From positions 310,999,270 through 311,063,269 of the forward strand of contig CM048744.1 in the NCBI GenBank assembly GCA_026315105.1: a stretch of DNA of 64,000 nt. Direction: 5' to 3'. This DNA is from Locusta migratoria (lineage: Eukaryota; Arthropoda; Insecta; Orthoptera; Acrididae). The translations under genes were made by a program, and so were the position numbers. The notes beneath the pieces are model-generated. The model searched no databases, had not been told where the DNA came from, and worked only from the letters and a program-made list of their open reading frames with translations. This document shows positions 42,081 to 52,700 of this stretch, in pieces. Position 1 is the first letter of the stretch. Every line of letters starts with the position of its first letter.

Positions 42081-42799
42081 AAACAACTAATATTCCAAAT
42101 ATGTTAGCATACAACACATGTTTTTCAACCTATATAACACAAATTCATGCTCATTAGTTACCAAGATAATGGGCAGGTGTAACGAACCATGTTGGAATTT
42201 ATTCCCATTTGCTTGCATTACGGATCTCCCAATACCACTGCTGCATAATAATAGATATGAATCTAATTAGTGTATTAGCATTTTATTTTGGAAAACTTTG
42301 GTAATTCTTTTTTCTAATGTGACTAGCTGAAGTTATTTTCTATTATTTGGTGTTGAGGAAGTGTGTTTAATTAGCAAATATTAATGAGTTACTGCCAGAT
42401 GTGTATTGTTATATTTCAGATAGCATGCTAATTAGTATTTCTGAGGAAACTAAGTAAATTCTTTTCTCATAATATTGAAATAGGTATTACTGTGTTTCAC
42501 AAGTAATGTTATGAAAGTTTTGACCTCATTAGTTTCTGTATAATTACTGTTAATTACAAAAGTATTGTTGCAAACCGATTTCATTAAATACATAAATGAA
42601 ACACTATTAATTTAACAGAGATTTGTATTACAATTTACTCAGTATTATTTACACCATCTTTTACTATATTCAGTTGCATGTAATTGGTTTACTTTTCCAT
42701 TATAATTAATGTAATGAACTCAATTAACAATACATAATATGAGCTTATGGAAAAGGTTCACAGATTTGTGACTGGCTGGAAGAAGTAATAGAATGCAGT

Positions 42800-43400
42800 A
42801 TGTTGTCCTTGATGGTGAGTGTTCATCACAGATGATTCTATCATCAAGCATGCCCCAGTGGAGTGTGATAGGATCACTATTATTTTCTATCTATCAATCT
42901 GATGGCCAGAGTAACTTGTAATTTGCGGCTGTTTGCTGATGATGTTGTGGTGTATGGGAGGGTGTCATCTTTAATTGACTGTAATAGCATACAGAATGAC
43001 TTTTTCTAGTTGGTGCGAAGAATGGCAGCTAGTCCTCAATGTAGAAAGATGTAAGGTGATGCGCTTGAGGAGGAAAAACAAATGTTTGTTCAAATGTTTG
43101 TATAGTCTATGGGACTTAACTACGGGGTCATCAGTTAGGAAAAACAATCCCATAATGTTCGAATACAGCATTAGTAGTGAACTTCTTGATGCACTCGCGT
43201 CATTCAAATATCTAGGCGTAACACTGCAGAGTGATATGAAATGGAACAAACATGTAAGGACAGGTGTGAATAGGGCAGACAGCCGACTTCGGTTTATTGA
43301 GAGAATTTTGGGAAGATGTACTTCACCAGTAAAGGAGACCGCTTATAAAACATTAGGACCACGTCTTGAGTATTGCTCAAGTGTTTGGGACTCATAGCGT
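42800..43400 (+). pseudogene. LINE reverse transcriptase 3' part (Jockey-like)
   Basis: Plus strand: PQWSVIGSLLFSIY (motif B, about 42850), a degraded LFADDVVVYGRVSSL (motif C, about 42928), SSWCEEWQLVLNVERCKVMR (about 43006) and, after a SINE scrap, LDALASFKYLGVTLQSDMKW (about 43186) then GPRLEYCSSVWDS (about 43358). The SINE fragment is in frame by chance and inserts 22 codons. Followed by tandem repeats from 43537 that may be its 3' end. Confidence 0.85.
43082..43136 (-). repeat. 5'-truncated SINE scrap with perfect TSD
   Basis: 55 bp of the 3' end of the SINE family seen at 5219-5420 (minus strand), with TGTTTGTATAGTCTATGGGA in the plus reading. Flanked by AGGAAAAACAA at 43071-43081 and 43137-43147, so it is a very short genuine retrotransposition event inside a LINE. 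Confidence 0.88.
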
Positions 43401-43536
43401 CTTGGATGCATAAGATTTTGAACATTCAGAGCTATCTTCATACGTATCGGCCAGAATTGCCCCAATGCTGTAGTTATGCATCAGTGGTCAGAACCAGATG
43501 ATGACCAGGATGGAAAGTGACCAGGAAGTTGCAGGA

Positions 43537-43850
43537 TTATGTAAGATTCGTGTGGTACATGGCAGAGGGAACTTCACTTAATAATTCATAAAATCTAAAG
43601 TTTTATTACAATCTTGATGAAACTTCACACACTTGACGTTCAAAACTAGTGGAAGTTCACTGTCTACGTAAGATTTGTGTGGTACATGCTGGAGGGTGCT
43701 TCACTTAAGATTCCTCTAATAGCAAAAGTTTTACTACAATCTTGAAGAAATTTCACATACTTGACATTCAAAACTAGAGGAAGGTCACTGCCTACATAAG
43801 ATGCATATGGTACATCGCAGAAGGTACTTCACTTACGAATTCTACTAAAT
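43537..43850. repeat. Tandem repeat, about 128-bp period, ~2.4 copies
   Basis: Units start at 43537, 43664 and 43794 with a (T)A(C/T)(G/A)TAAGAT...TGGTACAT...GG...CTTCACTTA signature and diverge moderately. Immediately 3' of the LINE RT remnant. Confidence 0.8.
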
Positions 43851-44394
43851 CATAACAGGGGTATCATCATGTATAACATTTTGTTTCGTTGGGGCAGGGG
43901 GCGTGTAGCTTACTCCACACTTCGTTCCGTGGCCTGTGTTTTTGTTCAACAGAGCATCTATGTCTTCTCCTGGAAGAGGTAGAATAGACAAGAATACAAC
44001 CGTTTTCTCAGCAATGTACATACTTCATATATTTTCCATCTGCAGCGTTCACTACAGCGCCAAACTTTTCCCAGGTGCCACTCTTTCTCTTATTCAGCAT
44101 ATTTGCAAGGTTTCAGCATATTTGCAAGGTCTCATAACTAACAAAAAAAAATTCATTAGAAGCTATGTCATCCCTAGAGTTGGTCATTTTCGCTCTGCGA
44201 GTGATACGCAACAAAGTGAGATCGGGCACTCAACTGCCATGTTACATCGCGACTAGTACTTCCTGTTCACTTTACAACTGCCAATGGCAGCACACTGAAT
44301 CAAACTTTTTTACAGCCAGAGAGGGCCGAAGTCATCCGAAAACACTCAACAGTACACTATCGACGCACGTGACCTCGCATTCTACAAAAATGTT

Positions 44395-44543
44395 AACTAC
44401 GGGGTCATCAGTTCCTAAACTTACAAATTACTTATGAACTAGCTTATACTAAAAACGGCACAAACATCCATGCCTGAGGGGAGATTCGAACCCCAGACCG
44501 CAGCGACCGTGCAGACCGTGTCTGCCTTGCCGCAGACCGCTTG
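44395..44543 (-). repeat. tRNA-derived SINE (same family as 5219-5420)
   Basis: Minus orientation: the plus strand shows TAACTACGGGGTCATCAG (3' body) then CATGCCTGAGGGGAGATTCG and AACCCCAGACCG (B-box region). The 5' head is damaged after about 44543. No clear duplication. Confidence 0.8.
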
Positions 44544-45650
44544 TTCACTGGTGCAGCAGCATTGTCCACCTACGCTATTGTCACAGTGCGGCTACATAAT
44601 CTGAGCATTTGCTGAAATGGGTAGGTATCATGCAAATATGTCATCACATAGTATGTTTATAAGGAAAACTTAAACTAAATAATTTTCAGTTTTCATTGAC
44701 TACTCAAACTAAGGCTCAGCAAGGTGAATGACAAATCTACACCAGCATCCATCCTGCCAGCTGGGACATCTTGCTTTTAGATATTAGCCTGTACCTCAAT
44801 ATCTTAATTTCATTTTAATTTCTTAGATTTCAGTACTAACAGCAAATGTATTTTTATCAGCTATCCGCAAAACCAAATTATTACATTGCAAAGTAATTTT
44901 ATTTTAATTCCATACAATTTTCTGTAGAAGAATATATTAATAGAAAATGTATTTTGCATTTGCTCCTGTTATTCCATAGTAACATTACAGTTTTTTTCTT
45001 CTTTTCACATATTTTTCCATCAGAAGAATATATTAAAAACAACTGTAATGTTTTTTCTTTGCAAACATGCTGCTGCATTGTTTTATCATAAAACAATAAA
45101 TTTATATTCTTAATATTTATTTCAATTGCTTTTCTGTTCAATAGTAAGTTAACAGAATACACAGTTCTATTATCTGTTGCACATATACCAATGAGCGTAA
45201 TTATAACGCCCGTACGCCAAACAAAATAAATGATAGAACAAGTCAACAGTTCGCAGCGCATTCAACTGAAATGGCCATTATAAGTTGAACGGATAATACT
45301 ATGACAGTACACACTTTAAGTGTCTGTTGCTAAGGAGTGTGATGGAAATGATTCATTCTACGTGCACGTGCGCAACCAAGCAGCACAGTGGCTGTCTCGG
45401 ACGCAAACTGAGATGGGCGGCACAGCGCAGTCTAATGGGGCTGCACAGACTGGCAGTACAGGGGACATGAAGCTGAAGCGACCTGCCCTTGCGCTGGGCT
45501 GCAGGTCACTGCAGCTGAGGCACAGGCAGGCAGAAAGGGGAGTCGGGGAGCGGGAAAGCACTCAGCCGTATGCTCTGCATCGAAAGTGGCACTATTGTTG
45601 GTTGTTCAAAATGTTACAATGTATATAAAACTATTGTATCATACTGCTAT
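44544..45650. other. No gene recognised; GC-rich patch
   Basis: Mostly AT-rich. 45370-45590 is unusually GC-rich with open frames on both strands (for example 45320-45628 plus, 45358-45561 minus), rich in Ala, Arg, Ser and Gln. No motif or splice pattern convinces me it is coding. Confidence 0.45.
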
Positions 45651-45703
45651 AGTAATCAGTCCATAGACTTACAAACTACTTAAACCAACTTACACTAAGA
45701 ACA

Positions 45704-45750
<47 letters not shown>

Positions 45751-45797
45751 CCTGTGGGAGGACTCGAACCCTCAGCGAGAGTAACCGCCCAGTCCAT
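45651..45797 (-). repeat. tRNA-derived SINE with internal (CA)n expansion
   Basis: Minus orientation of the same family: AATCAGTCCATAGACTTACA at the 3' body, then a (CA)n run of about 41 bp at 45707-45747 where the consensus has a short TG-rich segment, then CATGCCTGTGGGAGGACTCG with the B box. The microsatellite has grown inside the SINE. Confidence 0.8.
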
Positions 45798-46744
45798 AGA
45801 TTATTGGCTGTCTGAACAATATTGCCTTATGACTGAAAGTGTTTGTCATAGACTAGTAATTCGTTTTTCAACATTTAAGTCCTCGTTCTCTTTCCATTTG
45901 TGCATTATACTTTTCAGTTACTGCGCACTTATATCTATACAGTTTTGTTTAGTGAAATATTGTAACATCATATGATCAACAACCAATGCAGAAATTTTTA
46001 ATTTCGTAGTAGGACATCGTCGACAGTGTAGTAGATAAATGGTTGCAACATTTTATGGCTTCTTAAATAAATAAAACAAATCATTTTGCAGCCAATGTGG
46101 AACAAAGCAATCGTAAGAGCAAATAAATGTGTGGAAAGAGTGCATTTGTTGCAATATCACTTGGTAATTCCAGCTTAATGTTGAGAAGATGGACAGAATC
46201 CAGTGCTCACTCCATAGATATTTCTACTCTCTGTATAATTTAGTGGTTATACCCATCGAAAGATGTACTTATTTTCTTTCCATGACATTTCAAAGCATTT
46301 GGGATACAGCTAGGAAGAAAAAAAAAATGTTTTGTCCTACCTGGGCTAAACTTTACATGCAGTGGCTTAGTTTAGTTTGCTATCGTTGGCAACAAACTAT
46401 TTGCTTTAGGCCGATGATTAATTTACTGACCAAAAAAGTATAAATTATTTATTTCATCTTGAACAGAAAGAATTATACCCTTTATTTTACATGACTGATT
46501 TTTGAAACATCATTCAAAGGCTGTTACCAACATCAGTGCAAAACGCAGCCACCGTAAGTAAAATTGTACCAACGGCCGTTACCAACATCAATACAGTACA
46601 CTGCTGCCGTAAGGAAAATCATAGCCCTTTTCCGTTAATTACATTGTATTATGAGAATAAACAAAGCAGCATCGCCATCTATTAGTTATTTGGTATACTA
46701 TGTCAGTAACAGCGCCTCTATCGAGTCTGTGCTATACTATGCTG

Positions 46745-47600
46745 CATTTCATGCATAACATACACCAGAAATTACAAATTACGATATCGTTTCATCCCCT
46801 GATCCAAATTTGATGAAGTGAAGCTTATATGTTACCCCAGGGTACTCTCAGTTGACCTATGAAACCCCATGAATGTTCGTGTAGTGCTCTTGGAGTTTTG
46901 CTGTTTCACACCATACTTATAAGCATACCATACACAAAAAATTTCAAATTACAATATCTTTCCTTCCTTTGATCCGATTTTTATGAAACTAAGCCTATGT
47001 TACTCTCCAAACTATTCTCAATTTACCTGTGGAAACCCATGAAAGTTCGTGTAGTACTTTTGGAGATTACCTTCAACAAATAGATATACACAATGGCTTT
47101 TAAGCAAATGATTAAATTATGATATATTTATTTTCTCTGATCTGATTTTAATTATTGAAGCTTTTATGTATCCACAAGATATGCTCAAGTTAGGTGTGAA
47201 AACCCCATGAAAATTCGTCAAGTTGTTTTGGAGATATATGTGTTCAAAGGGACAGATAGACATAACGGTCATAAATAAAAAATTGAAATTATGATATTCT
47301 TTCTTCCCATGGTCCAATTTTTATAAAACAAAGTCTATATGTTGTCCAGAGTTACACTCAAGTTACCTGTGAAAACCCCATGCAAATTAGTGAAGTAGTT
47401 TTGGAGATAAGAGGTTTTTAATAGTTGAAAAAACAGACACAACGGTTACTGAAAACACTTAAAACTATGATATATTTTTTCCGTAAAATTATGCCTATAT
47501 GTTGACCCAAACTTTTCTTGTGTTTCCTGTGAAAACAGCATGAAGATTTGTCCAGTAGTTTTGATGATTGAAGGGATCAGCAGCAGACCTATATTTACAA
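46745..47600. repeat. Diverged tandem repeat, about 160-173-bp period, five copies
   Basis: A GAAAACCCCATGAAAATTCG...AGTAGTTTTGGAGAT signature recurs at about 46860, 47032, 47199, 47372 and 47532. It ends near TTATTATTAGTATAGATGTG (47606-47625), an ending I associate with RTE-clade LINE 3' termini. Could be a LINE 3' UTR minisatellite. Confidence 0.75.
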
Positions 47601-47639
47601 ATTTATTATTAGTATAGATGTGTGTTCCTGAGTGTTGAA

Positions 47640-48600
47640 CCCCTTTTGAACTGAAGTAAGTGCTGTTTTTAAGTCCTTGTGTAGATCATTTTTGTTCATA
47701 GTATTGTATGTTTGAACTGAGCTGTTTGTTGGAAAAGGGATATATTATTTATTTTCATTAAGGAATAAATATACTGAGAGGCAGTAGTTAAAGTTATCCA
47801 GTTCTTTGAAGAGGTTTCTACAGGATGTCTGTGAATTTACTCCACAAATAATATCTATTACATGCTTTTGGGCTCTGAAAACTTTTGCTTTGTTTGAAAA
47901 GTTACACCAAAATATTGTACCATATGACATTATGGAATAAAAATAAGGAAAGTATGCAATCTTTTTTATGTTGCCTACATCCGATAACACTCGAATTGCA
48001 AATACAGATTTGTTAAGTCATTTCTGCAGTTCTGTGGTATGCTTCTCCCAACTGAATTTATTGTCAAATTGTAATCCCAGAAATTTAATACTGTCAACCT
48101 CTTCTATACGCCCTTCTTAATACTTTATGCATGAGCTGGATGGAAATCTCTTACATGTTCTGAATTGCACATAGTTTTTTGTTGAATTTGCTTTCAACCA
48201 TTTATTAATGTTCATGAAAATATTATTATCAGACCTTTCTAGAACTATGCTCAACAAGCTATTTATTGCAATACTCGTATCATCTACGAACAAAGTGTAA
48301 CTGATGAGAGGTCATTAATGTACACAAGAAGAAGCAATGGCCCTAAAATGGTTCCTTGTGGGATACCACACATAATTTCTCCCCAATGTGATGACATGGA
48401 TTAATTCACTAGTCCCTTACTCTGACCCTCTTTGTTTCCTGTTAGCGATGTATGACTTGAACCATTTTCCAACATTTCCTGTGACACCACAGAACTCTAA
48501 TTTACTTAATATGTTTATAAGTGTAGTAACTTCAAGAATGATGTTTCTTGAAGCAATGTATGGAAGATATTAGGTTCACAATGATGATAATACTCTGTGA
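47640..48600 (-). pseudogene. LINE remnant related to the element at 32604-36020
   Basis: Minus strand. The open piece 47990-47745 includes AYFPYFYSIMSYGTIFWCNF and KVFRAQKHVIDIICGVNSQ, closely parallel to SYGIIFWGN and KVFIAQKRLIRIIAGAHPRA in the inserted LINE. Upstream lie degraded FLGLQFDNKFSWEKHT (about 48060) and RT-like VDDTSIAI sequence (about 48280). Much older than its relative. Confidence 0.75.
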
Positions 48601-49047
48601 TGTCATTATGATGTTAAGTTTCCACCCTGAGGGGTTAACGAGACTGAGATTACCATGGCATGAATTTAATATGTAGTATACTTGTTGCTGTAATTAATGA
48701 TTCATAAAGTGACTGTATGCTGTTTTCAACATCTAATTATGAATGTAATGTGCAGATAATTAGTTCATGTTCATTTCAGTAATGGTGCTTCCAAGAATAT
48801 AATGAAATGACTGAGTCTTTAAGGGCTAATGACTTGTTTACATTACTACTGGTAAAAAAGTCATCTGGGCTGTGGAATGACACATAATGATGATATCATT
48901 CCCGAAGTGAAGCTATGACCCAAGATACTGTAAACTTGCCACAATGACACATCTCTGTGTAAAAAGTGATACACGACCTTCATTCAGGCTCATCATGCTC
49001 AGACACTGTTAAGACCTCTGAAGTTAACTGACAACCTAAAATGTCAG

Positions 49048-51023
49048 ACCTGGGCATGTACAGTCTTTAATAAAAAACCTGGCTGGCGCTCGGCCACCGC
49101 TCTAGCCAAATTCCAAGCCGATCACGAACATGGGAAATAAACGTGGCCGCGCTGATTAGCTCTCAGCTATCTCCACAATCTGACAACACTGTAGACTGCA
49201 GCAGTTCATAGAGTATTTCTTATGTTCAGTTAGAAGACGTCTAGGTCAGCTACATCCGAGGTCTTGCGATAAAGTGCGTGATTAGCACTTGCGAGTCTTT
49301 GCGATCAAAACCAAATGGTGACAAAAATTTTAATTTCACGTCCCTCATGCATGCTGACGCCACATCTGTAAGAGGAGCATTCGCATAACATATTTCATTT
49401 TTTGATACACTGATAATCTCATTTCGGCCCACTAACAATGCTGCCTCTGGCTGCAGCACTTGACAGAGCTCTCAACGGCCCACTCACTGGCTGCAGGGAT
49501 GGCGGTGCTGCACTGCCTCAACCTCTGCCCACAGCGCTTGCTGCGGCTCATCGCCCTGGATATGTAAAATGCTGTAGTGTTGCTGAGTGGTGATCCACGA
49601 AAAAGGTTGTGATGTGTATTTCATACACGATATCAACAGAGCAGACCACCCATTTTGAATGATGAGCATATTATTGCACAAATACATAATACATTACAGA
49701 GGCAAAAAATTGTCATAGCCGTTGATCCAATCAAATGGCACTCTACGATGGTTAACACTTATTCGTGGTTTAAATCTCTATCCTTTTCCTTTCAGAAAAT
49801 CCCTTCATGTAATTTGTTATTGTCATAAGTTCATATGTTTTCATCAAGACACAGTGCATAACTGCACTATAATATTTCAGTGTCGTCGTTTGATTCCTTA
49901 CCATAAATTTGTGGACAAAATTATATGAATACATTTCAGCACACGTTCTAAAGCAACACAGGCACACTGCAAGGTCCTTGTCTTCATGTCTCATTTCTAC
50001 AGCAGATATTTTGCATGAAGGAACTATATTAATCATTATGTTCACTTGCTCCATAAGAATCTCCTAGCATGTGGGTCCTAAGGGGGTAGTAACAATTCGT
50101 ATCAATGGAGGTCAATACGAATTTCTTCAAAGGCGTTTGCATGGTGAAGGAAAGAAGACATCTAATACCATTTTCATATGTTAGAGTCGACCTTTCTGAA
50201 GGACGTATTGTATAAAGCTTTTCTTCTGATTCTGCAACGTAGGAAGTAAAATAAAACAACGCAAAATGAAATACCATCCCCAACCGCACTGCCTCCATCC
50301 AGGAATACAACTGCCGACTTAAAGCAGTGTTGCATCACAAGACACAAGCAGAACCACACAGCCAACCACACACTGCCGCCTGGTGCCCTCAGTCTCTCAC
50401 ATATTCATTGCTGAGCCTCTAACGCATTACAAAAGATAACCTGAAAGTCACCTACACGAATAACAGCATTGAGTGAAAAAGTTAAATTTCTGTCTTTCAT
50501 ATAATATGGGCATTATACAGCATGGATCATGAAAGCAGAAGAGGAATGTCAAGTGAACTTAGCGAGACAATTCCATACCACTTGCGGAAGTAACTGCGCT
50601 GTCACAGTGTTGCCAAATATTAGCAATGATGTTGCCAGTTCTTAGGTGTACTAGGAAGACCTGCGTAGCGATAAGCGATGCGAAATCACGCTCGTCTCAT
50701 ACGGGCTTCTAGAGGAGAGTCACGGATTTTGATTAATACGCGGCACTATTTCTTGATAATTTCCATCATCACACTTGGGATGCAGATATTTAATTTGTCC
50801 AATGAGGCCGAAACCAGCATTTAAACTTTTTGGAGCTTTACATCATTATTGTATAATTTCAGCAAATGACTAGGGAAGTTAGAAATACTGATATTGTGCT
50901 TGCAACATGTGGCAGGCTAATGGGTGAGCTATATAACCTTCCATCATGATTACAGTCCATCTCACCCCCCCCCCCTCCTTAAAAAAGACCAAAACAATTA
51001 CCTTCTTAGATTGTGACAAAATC

Positions 51024-51028
<5 letters not shown>
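49048..51028. repeat. Left arm of ~1.97-kb inverted repeat
   Basis: Matches 58618-60592 in inverted orientation along its length with scattered substitutions and small indels. Landmarks: AATAAACGTGGCCGCG (49135), ACCAAATGGTGACAAAAATT (49310), GGTGATCCACGAAAAAGGTT (49589), CCATACCACTTGCGGAAGTA (50573) and a poly-C run (50966-50977) near the inner end followed by a T tract. Neither arm has a coding region I recognise; a minus-strand frame at 50310-50029 is mirrored, partly open, in the other arm. Confidence 0.85.

Positions 51029-51060
<32 letters not shown>
51029..51060. repeat. Poly-T tract at the inner end of the left arm
   Basis: About 32 T immediately inside the left arm. The other arm ends with an unrelated A-rich stretch, so this tract is specific to this side. 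Confidence 0.9.
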
Positions 51061-51061
<1 letters not shown>

Positions 51062-51867
51062 CATAAATGTCACTGAAAATGATCGTGTCCCATTCGTCAC
51101 TAAACAATAAGGTATCAAACACTTCGCATCTTGAAAGCGACAGCCCACAATATCCTCAATCCTACAAACAACTGTCTTTTAGCCTTGCCGCTCTAGCAAA
51201 TGCCATCATAAGGAATGGCTTCAGTCTGATAGCAGACAACAGCATTGAGAAATGCTGATATGATGACTTACCCTCACCAACTTTCAGTGAGAGTTTTTTT
51301 GTAACACAACGAAAAAGTAGTGTGAATGATCATTTTCTCCAATGATACTAGGCCCTTTTGTCCAAAAACGGACTTTATCTACATTGAGTCTTATCATACG
51401 CATCTCACATTCAAGGAGTATTACCTAAATGAACAGCTACTATGAAAATATAACCAAGTCATCCATTTCATGGACAATACAATAATCAAAATTACGCGGG
51501 TATTTGTCCCACATTTTAACATCCTTGGTATGACAGTGATAATTTCTGTTGGACTGGTTCCATGTATACAGGCCTATTTAATGAAATTTTATTCCCATGA
51601 CAGATGAAAGCAATTACAACGTTGGGTCGCTGTAATGAATTTTCATATGAAAAAATTTTACACCTGAAGATGGGTCTTTAAAAATGTGAGAACAGTTGTG
51701 GACCTGTAAAGCAAGGATCTTTAATTAAAAAACAGCTGCCGTGGCTTCAGAATTTTTTATTTACTTTATGGGATGAAATCATTTGAAGTAATTTACAAAT
51801 AAGTTGTGTTATCAATATTTAAAAGTTTACCATCAATTTAGAACAACTGATAAATTATTTAAGAAAA

Positions 51868-52700
51868 TGTTGATTTGATTTGATTTTTTCAGGGAAGCCA
51901 AAACAGTCTTGGTCCAACCTGCCACTGCCTGCACCGAAACGGTGTATTGTGCGGTATCGCTTCTTGTATATCTAGTAAAGCCAACCAATGCCCTTGAACA
52001 GTGCAAGGAGTCCCTTTACCAGTTCTTTATTAGACACAATTTCTTTGGGTCTGGTTGTCCTAAATGTTCTGTGCCTTTTACTCTCCAATGCAATGTATGC
52101 AAAGATTAGATGTGATGCAGTTTCGTCACCGTCATCACAGATCCTACATTTAGGATCCTCTTCTGTTATTCCCATTGTACATAGGTGTTTTTTGAAATTC
52201 CCATGGCCTGTCAGCAATCCAACCATGAATTTAATCTCTCTCCTGTTCAGGCCCAGGATTGCAGAGCTTCTTTTAAAACATGGCTTTGGCATCATTACCT
52301 TGCCATGTTTTTGTTGATGGACTTTGGTCCAATATTCTATGTGCTGTCTTCTGAGCCAGTTACGTAGCTCCAATTTGATCATTGCCTTGATGATTGTCAG
52401 GACAGGTTCCGGTCCAATAAATGGAGTCTCTGCCCTCATCCTGGCTAATCTGTCGGCATGTTCATTGCCACTGATCCCCAAGTGGCCAGGGACCCACAAT
52501 AGGTTTACTCTATTGCTTTCCCCTCGCTCCACCAGAACCCTGTGACATTGTGCAACAATTTTAGACCTTGTTCAGGAGCTGAGAAAATGTTCTTTCGTTT
52601 TGTTTGTGATGTCACTTGATATTCCTGAAGTAGGTGGCTATGGCATCTGCTATGAGGTTGCCAGGAGACAGTTGGCACGAATGGTTTTGTTTGACAGTAA
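51868..52700 (-). pseudogene. LINE with RNase H domain (I-group-like), 3' part
   Basis: Minus strand. The RNase H end is well preserved: VNLLWVPGHLGISGNEHADR (about 52505) with the conserved His and Asp, then a C-terminal zinc-type motif CRICDDGDETASHLIF (about 52150) and a stop at 51972. A GATTT-type tail repeat at 51868-51890 marks the 3' end. Upstream to about 52700 the RNase H start is frameshifted. RNase H after RT is typical of the I-group of LINEs. Located between the inverted-repeat arms. Confidence 0.82.

Noticed and set aside
45320..45628. GC-rich region with long open frames on both strands.
   Set aside because: Composition alone explains the lack of stops; no domain, splice site or homology recognised.
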